From Seison nebaliae (taxonomy: Eukaryota > Rotifera > Pararotatoria > Seisonacea > Seisonidae), in contig JALJEE010002031.1 of assembly GCA_023231475.1 (NCBI GenBank), positions 1-53,890 on the forward strand: a DNA stretch of 53,890 nucleotides, given 5' to 3'. The position numbers were made by a program, and so were the translations under genes. The notes under the pieces are model-generated. The model was not told the origin of the DNA. It searched no databases and saw only the letters and a list, made by a program, of their open reading frames with translations. Shown one piece after another: positions 7,443 through 20,594 of the stretch (its first letter is position 1; each line of letters opens with the position of its first letter).

Positions 7443-9899
7443 ATGCATCTTAATAGAATGACTTCCACCTTTTTTATGAATCCATGTACTTCTCCTTATC
7501 GTAGCGGTGATGATCTGAGAAGTGATTCTCCAACAATTCCTTCCAACAATTCTAGCAGTGGATCGTCATCAGTAGGATATGGAACGTTAACTCGACCACA
7601 AGTCCTCCAAAACATTCTGGCAACACTTCGAAGTAATAATTATTATGAATTACGTTTGGGATCATTATGTGGATTCATTTATGAATTAGCTGTTGATCAA
7701 CATGGTTCTCGATTCATTCAACAACAATTGGATCATGCGAATTGTGAAGAGAAAGAACAAATATTTAATGAATTGTTATTAAATGTGAAACAATTAAATG
7801 TGGATGTTTTTGGGAATTATGTAATTCAAAAATTCCTGGAATATGGTGCGAACGAACATCGACAGAAATTGTTCCATGCGATGTTGGAAGATATTCTCCA
7901 ATACTCATTGGATACATATGGTTGTCGTGTTGTTCAGAAATTATTGCAACAATTAGTCGATAAGAAATTGAGAGCGGCAGTAGCAAATCGTTTGAGAGGA
8001 AGTGTCATTAAATGTATAGAAGATCAGAATGGAAATCATGTCATTCAGAAATGTATTGAATATTGCGATCCAGTTGATGTTCAATTCATTCTGGAAGAAA
8101 TTCTTCCCAATGCCCTTAGTCTCTCTTGTCATTCATATGGATGTCGAGTTATTCAACGTATACTCGAATTTGGAAATGAAGAACAGACGAAAATGTTACT
8201 ACGTCCTATATACGAAAATCTCAATCTGTTGATTCATGATCTATATGGGAATTATGTGATTCAACATATCGTTTCACACGAATCTTATATGGATAATAAG
8301 AAATTTCTTTTTACTCATATTCGAGGAAGAATTCTCACCTTGTCAACTCACAAATATGCATCGAATGTGGTGGAGAAGTGTGTGATACATTGTTCCAATA
8401 TAAATCGTGAAGCGATCATCAACGAAATTTGTGATAGAGAAGAAGATGTACCACAGAGACTGAAGGAAATGAATGCTAAGAAGGGGGAAAGTAAGATGGG
8501 TGAATATGAGTATGGGGAATCAATTGATTTTGATGAGCTTAAACCAGTTGAACATTTGGATTCCGGTGATTACATCGATCCATTATCACATTTCCAACCA
8601 TTAAATATTAGGAATGATTATCAGACATTAGTAGAACACGACCTGTTCATGAATGGCAAAGATGGAAGTATTACCGGTGTGAGTGATGAGGAGGATCTAG
8701 GATTTGGAAAGAAAAGAAAACTGGAAATGGAATCAACTTTATTTCTAATGATGATCGATCAATATGCCAATTATGTCATTCAGAAACTATTAGAAATTTG
8801 TGATAATGATCAACGAGATAAATTGTTGAATTTCATTGAATTTTATCTTCCATATTTGAAACATTATAATTTTGGTCGTCATTTGATTTCTAAATTGGAA
8901 CGATATTATTTCGTGAAGAATAAGAAACAATTAAAACAAAATGTAATTTTTTGGTCTTCCAGAAACAACAACAATAACAATAATAATAATAACAATAATA
9001 ATTCTCATCATCATCAACTGGAAAATAATTATAATAATTCACATTATCAACAACAAACTGGATCGAATCATAAAACATTTGGAAAGGAACATCAAAATAT
9101 TAGAAAAAAAACGAATTCTCATCATAATAATGGAAATGAAAAGAAAATTTCACATTCGAATATATTAAAGCAAAGTATGCAGAATCGAAACAAACCAAAT
9201 ATGAAATCAAATTTTAATCGACTTGAAAATAATTTTCCACCTTTATATCGTGGGGGCGACGCAAGTACAAACTATCCATTACCCGAATCTCATCCCGATC
9301 AATTATCATATCACTCACGAAATCAACAACATATGCGCACCGACTCTGGATATGGTCCATCATTGAATCGTCTATTTACAGATCAATTAAATTTCCGTCT
9401 GTCAATGAATCAAGGTATTCATAATGAAGATCCTTATTCATTCCCGCAACCATATATTCCATCAAATTTCCTTACATGTCCATATCCTGAAACGCAACAC
9501 AATGTCGACAAGGAGAATATGGGAGATTTGACTTCCAGTTTCCAACGAATTCTCCAAATGACTTCTGGAGAAATTCCATCAAAAGTTTATGTCGCCAAAA
9601 ACTTAGAAGTTCGACAAGGAATTCGAGAATTGTTCAAAGAAACTCTTCATCCTAATCCTTATCGACAATATATTCCTACTCAACAGGATGCTCCACCACC
9701 CACTCCGTCCATACCAACGGAAGAAGGGCAAACTCAACGATCATTATTTCGTAATCAAACATTCGACTCGACGACCATTTCTAATCAGAATCGAGCACGA
9801 ATTACCTCGTTGAAAACTCCTTCGGCTTCAACGACAAATTTGGAAGTTCGAATAGTACGTGATCTTCTTGCAACTCCAGACGATGAGTTAAAGATGTAA
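7443..9899 (+). CDS. PUM: Pumilio-family RNA-binding protein (PUF)
   Basis: PUF proteins bind UGUA-type sites in mRNA 3' UTRs and repress translation or stability. All eight PUM repeats are present. Their base-reading residues run SRxxQ, NYxxQ, CRxxQ, NHxxQ, CRxxQ, NYxxQ, SNxxE, NYxxQ, the same set as in human and fly Pumilio, so the predicted target is UGUANAUA. The domain spans about residues 68-495. An extra acidic and Gly-containing segment of about 95 residues lies between repeats 7 and 8 (about 335-430). A tail of over 320 residues follows, rich in Asn, His and Gln. Usual Pumilios have a long N-terminus and end shortly after repeat 8, so this layout is inverted; a missing 5' exon is possible. 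The ATG at 7443 is the first in frame. No introns. Confidence 0.95.
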   Translation: MHLNRMTSTFFMNPCTSPYRSGDDLRSDSPTIPSNNSSSGSSSVGYGTLTRPQVLQNILATLRSNNYYELRLGSLCGFIYELAVDQHGSRFIQQQLDHANCEEKEQIFNELLLNVKQLNVDVFGNYVIQKFLEYGANEHRQKLFHAMLEDILQYSLDTYGCRVVQKLLQQLVDKKLRAAVANRLRGSVIKCIEDQNGNHVIQKCIEYCDPVDVQFILEEILPNALSLSCHSYGCRVIQRILEFGNEEQTKMLLRPIYENLNLLIHDLYGNYVIQHIVSHESYMDNKKFLFTHIRGRILTLSTHKYASNVVEKCVIHCSNINREAIINEICDREEDVPQRLKEMNAKKGESKMGEYEYGESIDFDELKPVEHLDSGDYIDPLSHFQPLNIRNDYQTLVEHDLFMNGKDGSITGVSDEEDLGFGKKRKLEMESTLFLMMIDQYANYVIQKLLEICDNDQRDKLLNFIEFYLPYLKHYNFGRHLISKLERYYFVKNKKQLKQNVIFWSSRNNNNNNNNNNNNNSHHHQLENNYNNSHYQQQTGSNHKTFGKEHQNIRKKTNSHHNNGNEKKISHSNILKQSMQNRNKPNMKSNFNRLENNFPPLYRGGDASTNYPLPESHPDQLSYHSRNQQHMRTDSGYGPSLNRLFTDQLNFRLSMNQGIHNEDPYSFPQPYIPSNFLTCPYPETQHNVDKENMGDLTSSFQRILQMTSGEIPSKVYVAKNLEVRQGIRELFKETLHPNPYRQYIPTQQDAPPPTPSIPTEEGQTQRSLFRNQTFDSTTISNQNRARITSLKTPSASTTNLEVRIVRDLLATPDDELKM

Positions 9900-12800
9900 C
9901 AAATTTCAATTCATTCAATATATTCCTTCTCTAACACCATGTCATTAAAATGATTTATTTTTTATTATTTTCCCACAATTTACTATGCCCATACTCTCAA
10001 CTAATCTTTGGGAATATCTACTATTTCTACAGAATAACTGATAACATTTTCTGATCAATTTTTATACGAAATTTATTTGGTCGTCTTATTTAACAAAGTC
10101 ATCTGAGCCAACTCTGAATAGCTGACAAATGTCGAACTTTCTTTTTTTTAGTCAACATTTTTTTCTCCTTCCTCACATTTTTATATAAAATATTAATGAT
10201 GATCATTTTTTTTATATTTTTTGATTTTTAAACTGATCGAATCGTTTCATGTCGAATCACCTATCCATTTTCTAATATTATCATGTCCAGCTAGTCCTCA
10301 CATCTTTCTTTCTTACTCATACTCCGATATATTATAGCAAAGAGATATTACTGTACAAAGTGTATATTGTTACTGTTATAAAGATTGATTGTACAAAGTG
10401 TTACTTCTGTAAAAAGTAATGTAGATTTTTTTTTAATTTTAGATAATATTTTTCATTTTTTCTCATCAAATTTCATTCCCAACATCTAGTAGAACAAAGG
10501 AATTTGTCCACATATTCTTTTGGATAGAAACATCATTTTTTTCTCAAATATTTTACTTCTAACATTTTCTAACACTTCTTTTAAGAAAGAATAATTTTCC
10601 AAATCTATGAGAATGTGGAAATTATAAAATTTCCAATCTGATTTAATTCATTTTACTTCATTCACGAATCAATTATTCTTTTAATTTAAATAAAATTTCA
10701 ATATTCCATTCTTCTTCTCAATCGCTCGTTCATCATCATTATTTGACGTATCTGATTCTCATCAAAACCTATTTTCTCTGACTCATCTAATTTTTCGGAG
10801 ACTCCGAAAAGCATCAGTAGTCTTTTATACTACCACCCACAACAAGCTATTTCATAAATATTACTGGTTCTCACTTGTCAGAGAATATCACATTACTATG
10901 TTTTCTTATTATTTGTTGGTTCAGTAAGGATTCTAATCAAAAATATCATGGTTTCCCTTGCCCAGTTATCTCTTATACTTCTTATCATATTTTACGTTTA
11001 TAATTGTGAAGACTACTAAATATGAAGTATTGATGAAATCAAAGAATTGCATTACTTTTTCTATAATAATCGTAATATTGGTAGAAATATATGTAAGTAA
11101 TGACCTAGAAGTTGATTAATACTATTAATTTAATAGTAAATTCAGTGCGTGATAAAAGAATTATTAAAAGAAGAGGTTATGATGATTAAAACTATAAAAG
11201 AAAATGATGTTCAATAAAATGTTTGGAGACCCATCCACTAAAAATTCCAATAAAAGGTGAAAAATGTAAATTATTAATAAGTCGAGGTCAATTTTTTTCG
11301 TAATAGAAATTGAGTAAAATGAAACGCCGCCTCCAAATGATTCAGTAGAATTGTTGTATAAAGTATTGAATGAAATGGAAAGATTGTGTTAAGAACATTA
11401 ATATCATCTGGTATGAGAGCATTGCACTGATTTCGATGAATTTCTATGGATATTATTTCTTTCTCTCCTTCTCCGGACAGAATGAGATTAGTGGAAACAA
11501 ATCAGAACAAGTTCAAATGGAATGTTGATAAATAAATAAGAAAATTTCTGCTTACGTAAATTGGTGATTGGAATGGACATAATAGTGATAAATTTATGAA
11601 TTGAATAAAACGAAGAATGTTTAAAGAATGTTGACCATGTTCCTATAATTTCTTCCTGCACTGATACGTATCATAAAACAGGACGAGTCATATTCAGTGT
11701 TATTTATTTAATAAATTCCTGTTCCTCATCCGAACAAATAAGTGCACGAATGAGTTTCTATTGTGATTCTATTGAGTTTCATCATCATTTCATGAGAGGA
11801 ATATTTGTCGCTATATATTCAAACAACGATCTTCATTTGATGCATCTGATGTATTCAGAGATTCAATGAAATGATTTAATATTTCGTTATGTCGATCGAT
11901 GCATGTTTTGAGATGAAGGAGGAAAAATTGTTTTCATGAATAAGAGAAATTGTTTTCATTGAGTTACAAATAGGAAAATTAGTTTTAGAGCAGTACTACT
12001 TACGTAAACTTATCGAGAATGAGAAATTTGAAACATAATAGAAAAGAATTAACTTATTGTATTTTTGGATGAATATATTATGATTAGTACTTTGTTTCTC
12101 GTTGAACTTGAAAAACGATTGCTATTCATGATTTCCAATGCTTCTCCTTTTCTAATCATCCAGATGTGTTCCCCTTCAACAATGCACTTTAGTAATAACC
12201 TAATTCTTTAATACAAATTATGTTGAAGAAGGAACGATGAGATTATGAACTAATTTAGAGATACCTGAGATCATTCCCACCAATTATAAGGCAATTAGAA
12301 ATCAAATTATACCTTCGCAGAGGAATGAACCCAAACTTTTCTCTAAAGCCCCATAACGGAAATAATGCAGGTAGAATTTCTTATGTATGATGATGATGAT
12401 GGAACTACTTCCCTTTAAATGGTAGGTAGGATTTTAAACTATTTTGTTGTAAATAATGATGATACTGATGATGGTTGTGAAGATGATGAAATGGGAAATG
12501 AAATTGAAAAAAATAAATAGGAAATTTTAAAAGTAAACTTGTAGAACTGTATGCGGAAAAGATGAATGATGATCGGTTGATGGAAGAAAGGAAGAGAGAG
12601 GAAAGGTTGGTTAAGAACAGCGATTCAAATGATTTATGGATGACGATGATGTGGAGCATATTCCGTCTAATTACTGTTTTGCTTCGCAGCTGATGCCGAA
12701 TTGCTTCCTAGATATCTTGTAAGAGATGGATGATATGTATCAGACGAATGGTAAAGTAGTAGGTTGTCTAGTCAGACCGTAGTAGTAGTATTAGTCTTGT

Positions 12801-13486
12801 ACTAGGCTAATAGTAGTCTAATAGTAGTCTGTAGTGTGTAGTGGAAGATATTGTTTTCGGTTCAACATATTTCATTTTCATTTACTTTTTTGCGAGTTTA
12901 GATATCGAAATCGAATTCCTTCGTTCTAATTTGATTCCACTCAAATGATTAATCCATTATACATCATTTTTTTAGGGGGAACAAAAGAAAGATAACGATT
13001 TCTTAAGTTTCCTTCTTCCTGCATATGATCGACCATTAATTTAGTTTGAGAAATGTTAATCCACTCCCACTCGTACTACTATTGAATAGTTCGAATTGGG
13101 ATGAGGGTGTGTGCTTCAATTGATGTGCTAGTGGAGTATGGAAGTGCAACAGCCAATTTAGATGAATGTTATTGTCTACTATTGTCTGGAAATTGTTATT
13201 CATTTTCTCTCTCGAATATGTTATCGAATATTGTACCGTAAATGACATACAATCCATATATTCCAACTACTTGTCTTCGTTCGTCCAATTAGCTATTTAT
13301 TATTGTATAACTAAACATTTCCTATGATTATTGTCTATGGAATATTCCCTATTCTTTACAGAAATTTCTTTATCTCATGTTCCCATCGACTTAACCGCCA
13401 CAACCACAACAAACCACCATAACCCAGTTTCCAAAACTTTTCTCTTCGATGCAACTCTAGTCAGATTGTTCTACTCAAACCTTATA
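9900..13486. other. Pumilio 3' UTR and long noncoding gap
   Basis: The first 600 bases look like Pumilio 3' UTR, T-rich with several UGUA tetramers. The rest shows no coding frame I can support. There are TAG-type imperfect repeats at about 12780-12840, and short ORFs on both strands have low-complexity, chance-like products. The stretch up to 13486 is probably 5' flank and leader of the potassium channel gene. Confidence 0.45.
10352..10423 (+). promoter_or_regulatory. Cluster of UGUA motifs in the Pumilio 3' UTR
   Basis: Five TGTA tetramers occur at 10352, 10361, 10390, 10408 and 10420, within 72 bases. They include the near-consensus TGTATATT and two copies of TGTACAAAGTGT. The full site UGUANAUA is not matched exactly. 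The cluster sits in the presumed 3' UTR of a gene whose product reads UGUA, which would fit autoregulation. This is inference. Confidence 0.25.
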
Positions 13487-16400
13487 ATGAGAATGTTGAG
13501 TGGAAGGAAAGCCTACCGAAAGAGCAACACAACATTCCTTGATACTATAGCAACAAGATTCGACCAGACACGTTCAAATTTCAATTTCAATCCCGAAATC
13601 TCATATTTGTTAATGCTACTTTCCAGAAAGTAACTTCTTGTTAGCCAATGCGAAATATGCGAGAAAACAATATCCAATTGTTTATTGTTCAGATGGTTTC
13701 TGTGAATTGGTCGGTATGAAACGTACGAATCTTATGCTGAAAAGTTCACAATGTCGGTTAGTCACAATGTCCTTATTTCGATGAATACCTACGATTATTT
13801 TAATACAAGATTCTTATATGGACCGGAGACTGATAAAAGAAAGTTAAAATTGATTTCCAATGCTTTATCTTCGGCGAAAGAGGAACAACTATTCATCACA
13901 TTATACAAGAACACCGGTTCGTTTTTTTTGATTGACATTGTTGATCAGGATCAGGAATTAAGATAAATAATTAGACTTTAAAAAATATTTTTTGTTTATT
14001 ACATTTAATCTCATAACAACCGTCCGTCACTTAACCGTCAGTATGAAATTTTATTTAATGGAAAGAAATTTCTTCTCATTAGACTATTCAGATATGTCTG
14101 TTAATTTGCTTCAGATGAATATCAATTTAAGAATGTTTAGAAAGTTTTATTGAGGTTAATCGAGGTCAACCACAACATTAGCGCGCCCAAAATTTTCGTT
14201 TGCTCTCTGCTGAAAAAAGAAAGTGTGGAGTGGGTTGAGGTGTGGAAAGATATTTAGATAATAAAAAAGAAATTGTTTGCGGAATTAATTTCAGGTCAGA
14301 AAAGAGGATAGAGAATATTGAAGAGATTAGATAGATTATGTGAAGTTGGAGGAAAGCCTCACCACCCAATATGTTGCAGCGACTTATTGGAATTTGTGGT
14401 AAGGAGAAATTTGGAGGTGACACGTTCAACTCTTCAATAATAAGACATGTAAAGAGAAACATCTAGAATGATTTCGTTTAAAAAACAAATAAGACGAAAA
14501 TTATTTGTTACACAATGAATAGATGCTCCATTTTACGCCTTCGGCACCATCATCCGGAAATTATTTCATCAATTATCCATTTGTTACTTAAGTATTTATC
14601 TTCCAATTTCCTTTATATCGATAATCTATTAAATATTTCTCAGACATCGTCGCATAATAATGATCATGAGAAAAAGACACTAATAATTTTCAATTGAAAA
14701 AAAAGAAAGAATTTGAAAATATCTCCAATTTATTTTTAGGTGAAAAATTCTACTGTCTCTGGGACATTATACCAATACCAAATGATAATGATGACGTCTC
14801 TCTGATATTATGTAGTTTCAAAGAAGTATGTGATCTCATCGATGGAGAGGATATTGATCAAAGAAATAAAATACCAATTCTTACTACAATTAACTCAATT
14901 CATCGAAATAATTTCGAATCTTCAACTAATGGTTTATTTATTTACTCATCAATCCATTTTTGGAGTTATCCATGAAACTACTTTTGTCAATCTTTTTTTT
15001 CTTCTTTTTCTCCTTTTTCTTCTTCTTCCAAATCAAACAAACGCACCTTTTATTCATCGTATCTTCTTCATTTTCTTCCACCCTCACTATTTTCTTCAAA
15101 TGATCTTTCCATTCAATAGAGGAAATTGATCTTTCGTTTATTTGTCTGTGGGGACAGTGCAGGTCGATGCTTACGAACAACTTAATTTCTATCATATTTA
15201 CCCAATCTGTCTCGTTTTTCCTCTTCGGAAGTAACTTCTCACGATAATTAAAAGGACGATTTAATTGGAAAACCTTTTCTAAATTTCTTCTTTTTTTGCT
15301 CTTATAAAACGAACTTTTTATAATCAAATTAACAATTCTTCTAATTTCTCATCATAGAATTAACATCAATTATTTGTACAAGTCCGAATGAACATTCATG
15401 TTCATCATTAGTTTGGTCGAATAACACACTTCTACCATCCATCATCTCACCAAATAATTCAAGTTTCATCTTTTTATTAGTTCCATTGTATATTCCATAC
15501 ACTGGAATCCACATAAATTTGCTGTTTCTTTCCAAATATGTGTTCCACCATATTTCCAGCTACATTTCCCTACGAATCAAACCAATTGCATAACGGTTCT
15601 TTGAGAAATAACCGATGTTCAGCAAATAACCGAGCACAGACTGCATCACTTCCGCTTTCAACTAATCTTCCAACATATTCTGCGGTAGTGAATCATCGCA
15701 GATATTATACGATGAACACAAATATGAGGAAATTATCTTCCATTCGCAATACTCGCAGCAATGGTACAACAGATATCAAAAATGATTTGGATAATAAATT
15801 ACATCAACGAAGACGAAGTCGTGCCGTTTTATATTCATTATCCGACGAATATGAATTGAAAAAACATCATACTCACTCCATCCCAAGAAATAATATTAAA
15901 AAAATGTCCATCCATTCGATTAAACCGAAAAGGAATAATTCTCTCATATCACACGATATTGCTCTTCTACCTAGTTCTTCGAAATTAAGAAATCAGATAA
16001 ATGAAGATCATATTCATCAACAATCAAATAATTTGATGGATAGAAATATGAAAAGGAAAATTTTAGATCGTTTCCAATTTTTAAAGATCTTCCCACAACA
16101 ACAACAACCACAACATCAACAACAACAACTTCTATCTCAAAAACGAATTCGGAAGAATAATTTGATATCTCAATTTTCCACTTTATTCAGAAGAGATCAT
16201 CATATGATTAAATCAGAAAAACTTATATCATCTGATATCGAATCTAATAATCGCACCCAGAAAATCCCATTAAAAGTTTTTATTTTGTAAATTTTATTGT
16301 TTTCTAACTCCTCTTTTAGAATGGCAACGGTTTATGCACATCTCATATAAAGAGAAAGACTTCCGTCACCAGTGTTACCGCTTCCAAATACTTAATTCGA

Positions 16401-19400
16401 CAACATGAAACATTCAAGAAGTTTTGGGATGCAATTTTAATAATTGCAACAATATATGTCTCAATAATCGTGCCATTAGACGCTGCTTTTATGAACACAA
16501 AGACATTTCTTTATCCAATAGATTTAATATCTGAATCTCTATTCATTTGTGGTTTCGTTTATTCAATCATTTTCTAATGCTTTTAATTATGTTGTAGATG
16601 TTTTCATCAACTTTTTCACGACCTATGTCAATAAGACTGGTGAGATTGTTACTTCACATCGATTAATCGCACTTCGATATCTAAAATCCTGGTTTTTCAT
16701 TGATACTATCGCTGCAATTCCACTAGATATCTTCTATTATGTTTGTGGAAATTTAACAGTTAGTAAATGAATTTGAGGAACATCTTATACATAATTAATA
16801 TCAATGACATTTCAGGTTCAAGTAGCTAGAATATTGAAATTACTTCGATTGGTAAGATTGGCACATTTCTACCAATTACTCGACACTGGTGCTATGTTAG
16901 GTTGGCCTATGTTGGTGGCATTAGTGGGTGTTGTGTTAATGTTGGCACATTGGTTAGCATGCATATGGTGTGTGATTGGAACTCAAGAAATATCGTATAG
17001 AACAAACAATTTGTTTTACGAAACAGGTTAACATCGTTTTCAGTCATTTCTTAACTTCATCTCATTCTTAGCATGGATCAATACTTTGAAATCGAAATTG
17101 AGTTTTTCATCAAAGAACATGACCACCGTGCCTGTTGAAACCAAATATATAACAGCACTCTATTTCACTTGTAGTTCATTGACTTCGGTTGGATATGGGA
17201 ACATTTCTGCTAATACCAACAAGGAACAAATATTTGCCATTATTGCCATGATTCTCGGAGGTATTTCTTTTTCTAGCTATTTTAATTCTATTAAAATCAT
17301 TTTCAATTTAAGCATTACTTAATGCGATTGTTTTCGGAAATATTACTGCAATTATTCAACAATTGTATAGTCGAAGAACTGCATTCCATTCAAGAATAAG
17401 AGATCTTCATGATTTCTGGGAGATTCATCATTTACCCAAAGAACTTCAACAAAAGATGCATGATATTCTGGAAAATACTTGGAATAACAATCGTGGTATT
17501 GATCCTGATAACGTTATCTTGCCTCTTATTCCTAATTATAAATTTGAAAACTTTTTCAATGTTTCAAGATTCTAAAAGACTTTCCAAGAGATCTCCAAAA
17601 TGAAATTCAAATGCATCTCAACAAAGAATTTTTGGCACTTCCAATATTTCGTGAAGCATCTGTGGGTTGTCTAAAAAGTTTAGCTAAACATGTGATGCAA
17701 ATGATTTGCTTACCTGATAATTACCTGTTACATGCCGGTGATCCCATTGAACAATTTTATTATATACTCAATGGAAGTTTAGAAGTCATCAGAGATAATC
17801 AGATCATTGCCATTTTGGGCAAAGGTGACATTTTAGGGACAGATATCGACGAGTATATGCAATTCAGTTTATGTCCAAGTTTAGTGGAAACTCCAAAAGC
17901 CAGTGGAGATGTTCGTCCAATAACTTATTGTGAAATGAATTGTTTGAATTTAAAAGGTTTATATCTTTCTTGTGGAAATTGTGGAAATTAAATTATTTAC
18001 TATCAATAAAGGATTATTGGAAGTGAGTAATGTTTATCCAGAATTTGGTGAGGATTTCGCTCGTGAAATTCACAATGAATTAAGTTTTAATTTGAGGGAA
18101 GGATGTGATGTTTATGAGCATGACATCGAACAACAGGAAACACCAAAACTAATGAAAAAAGAAGAGAACAATATAATAGAATCAAAAAAATTGAATATAA
18201 TCAATGAAGATAATGAAGATGAAGAAATGGATAAGAAGTTTTCGGGAACAAATGACAACATTCGAGAAAATTCCAATTTATATAGATCGTCAATGATAAA
18301 AAGTGAAACGGAAATCTCTATTGAAAAGAAATGTCCCATTTCCCTTCCACTAACTCAGTCTTTACCGATATCGATGAGAAATCTGATAGAGAACAATGGT
18401 TATGTAGTGAATAATAGAAAAATGTCTCAGAATTCAAATAATCTAACAAATAATCTGATGAGTACGATAAGTCTCATGCCAGCTGGTTCGAACGATACGT
18501 TTTCTATGTCTGGTGCCTATAGTATCAATGAAGATGGTGATTCCATGAATCATATGAATAATGGAAGTGCGTTAACCAGTGGTCGGACATCACCTTTATT
18601 CACGACAAATGCCAATTGGAAATTTCAAAAAAATTCTCCGTCAAATAATGTGAAAAATCGAAATCAATTGGAAATCCCAAAGAAACAGCCAACAGCATCA
18701 ACGAAACAGAAAAGGAAACGATTGAATGAAAAATCAACAAATTATTCAGATGATAATTCGACGGATATTTCTTGCACATCCACTTTATCTCGCAATGTTC
18801 ATAAAATCGATAATATTCAATCTCCGAATGCTTACACTAGAAATTGGTTTTCAAAAAAAAGAAAAAGAGCCGCAACTATCGGACCATTAATCGAATGTAA
18901 AAAGTTGCCTTTCAAGAAGAATCGTTCCCATTCATTGACCTATTGTTTATGTGGCAACACTACAACGCCATTGACTAACTCGTCGTTATCATGGTCTAAT
19001 CAAATAGATTTTAAATTAAACAGTAAAAAAAGTAATTTGTCTTCTGATAATGACACTGGAAATTGTTCGATTGGTACTGGAACTTCTTTCATATTGAATC
19101 CGCCATCTTCACAATGTCAATTGAATAAGGACGATAAAATAACTTATCGTCGTCCTAATGGAATTTTATGTCCATTACCTTTAATTAAAGTTCATCATCC
19201 ATCATTTGATAGTGAATCAGCATTGATGAATTTGACTGAAGAACATAAGTCGACAAAGAAATCAGATAGTTCTCAATCATTCAATGGCAGCGATAGTGTT
19301 TGTTTATCAGATCATGATTATTTTAGTGATTGCGTCCCCATCACCAACCCCTCGTCAAATGACAATAAAGTTTATCTTTCTTCATAATAATTTCTTGTAA

Positions 19401-20444
19401 AATTTTCTCTTTTATTAGAAAGTGACAGAAGTTGTGAGTGACAATGAAGCGTTATTAGGTGATTTACAGAAAAGGTCAAAAAATCTCAATTCTACAAATC
19501 GAATACATAATGGTAACACATCGCTCTCGTCCAACGCAATCACATCTGAAATGAGCACAAGTAAATCATCTCAATTACAGAAATTAAGATCGACCGTTAT
19601 GAGTGCTGTGGTATTCAGTCGAACAAAGAATGTGAAAAAACAACATACAATTAATCATACGAATCATCATCCTCAGAATAATCATCAAAACAACACTAAC
19701 AACACTAACATAAGTTCTCGAAAGGATGAAATGAAGAGATCGAGTTTCAAGTTGAAAGATCGGAATATGAAACCGAAAGGTTTGAAATTAGAAAGGAAAT
19801 ATTCGAATTCCGTAAATTTATTAGATCGAAAGAAAACTTATCATAACGACAAGATGAACGAGACAAATAATGATTATTCGATGACCGACTGTACTTCACC
19901 TCGACGATTTAGTGAACAAATAATTAGTAATCAAATGAAACAACAATTAGTAAAATCATTCGCTTCCAGATATTCCGTTCAGAATCCTAATTCAATTAAC
20001 CAGAATAAAGATTCATCTTCACCATCATCAGATGGAAGAAATTCACTTCCAACATCCAATTTGGATGAAACCAGTAAAATAATTAATAGAAGTTGTTGCA
20101 ATTTCAACGCCAAAGTTAATACGTTGAATTGTAATGGCAATACTTTAGCAACAAGTTCCACATCGTCCAACACATCAAATAATGGAGTTGGTCTAAGAAA
20201 AAGATCACCATTTCAAAATCAGGATAAGCTCCTTATGCAAGCTATTGCTGCAACTGTCTATCAAGCGATATCTGACCATTTCCAAGGAAATACTCTTGTT
20301 ACTCAACCACCTCCTCCCACCAATGATAAACGAGAAACTCATCCGTCACAATTGATCGAAGAACAAATGAATAATAATACGAAACGAATTGAAGAAATCT
20401 CGAATAAATTGGAACGAATGATTAAACATTTAAACGTTCCATAA
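13487..20444 (+). CDS. elk: ELK-type (KCNH) voltage-gated potassium channel
   Basis: Plasma-membrane K+ channel. Exons placed: 13487-13571, 13627-13756, 13810-13916, 14740-14825, a linker exon ending 16275, 16320-16551, 16598-16758, 16816-17026, 17072-17260, 17313-17512, 17569-17956, 18012-19369, 19419-20444. In order: PAS domain ([33 protein letters not shown]), linker with the ELK-typical [10 protein letters not shown]1 ([20 protein letters not shown]), S4 ([16 protein letters not shown]), S5 ([13 protein letters not shown]), pore loop [10 protein letters not shown]-linker, cyclic-nucleotide-binding homology domain ([19 protein letters not shown]), then a long Asn/Ser-rich tail ending in a short Leu-heptad segment. 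The filter is GYG where KCNH channels have GFG. Start ATG was chosen just before the conserved TFLDT. How exon 4 joins the linker exon (14826 to about 15558) is unresolved. It converges on the catalase gene, 150 bp away. Confidence 0.93.
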
Positions 20445-20594
20445 TTGCCAAATAAGTTAAAGGGAAATTGAAGAGATTTTATTTTTGATCGATAAAATTG
20501 TAAAAGAATATATTTATGATTCATTTTATATCTTTGTTTGATGCAGAAATCTCCATATAATATTTTTCATCCATTTCATCAAATGAATTCATCA

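Noticed and set aside
10948-11019. Short ORF with a signal-like start (MVSLAQLSLILLIIF)
   Set aside because: Only 23 codons in AT-rich DNA, no convincing second exon. Chance is the simpler explanation.
12405-12659. 84-codon minus-strand ORF rich in Ser, His and Phe
   Set aside because: Low-complexity, His/Tyr runs come from ATG/ATC-type repeats. No family resemblance.
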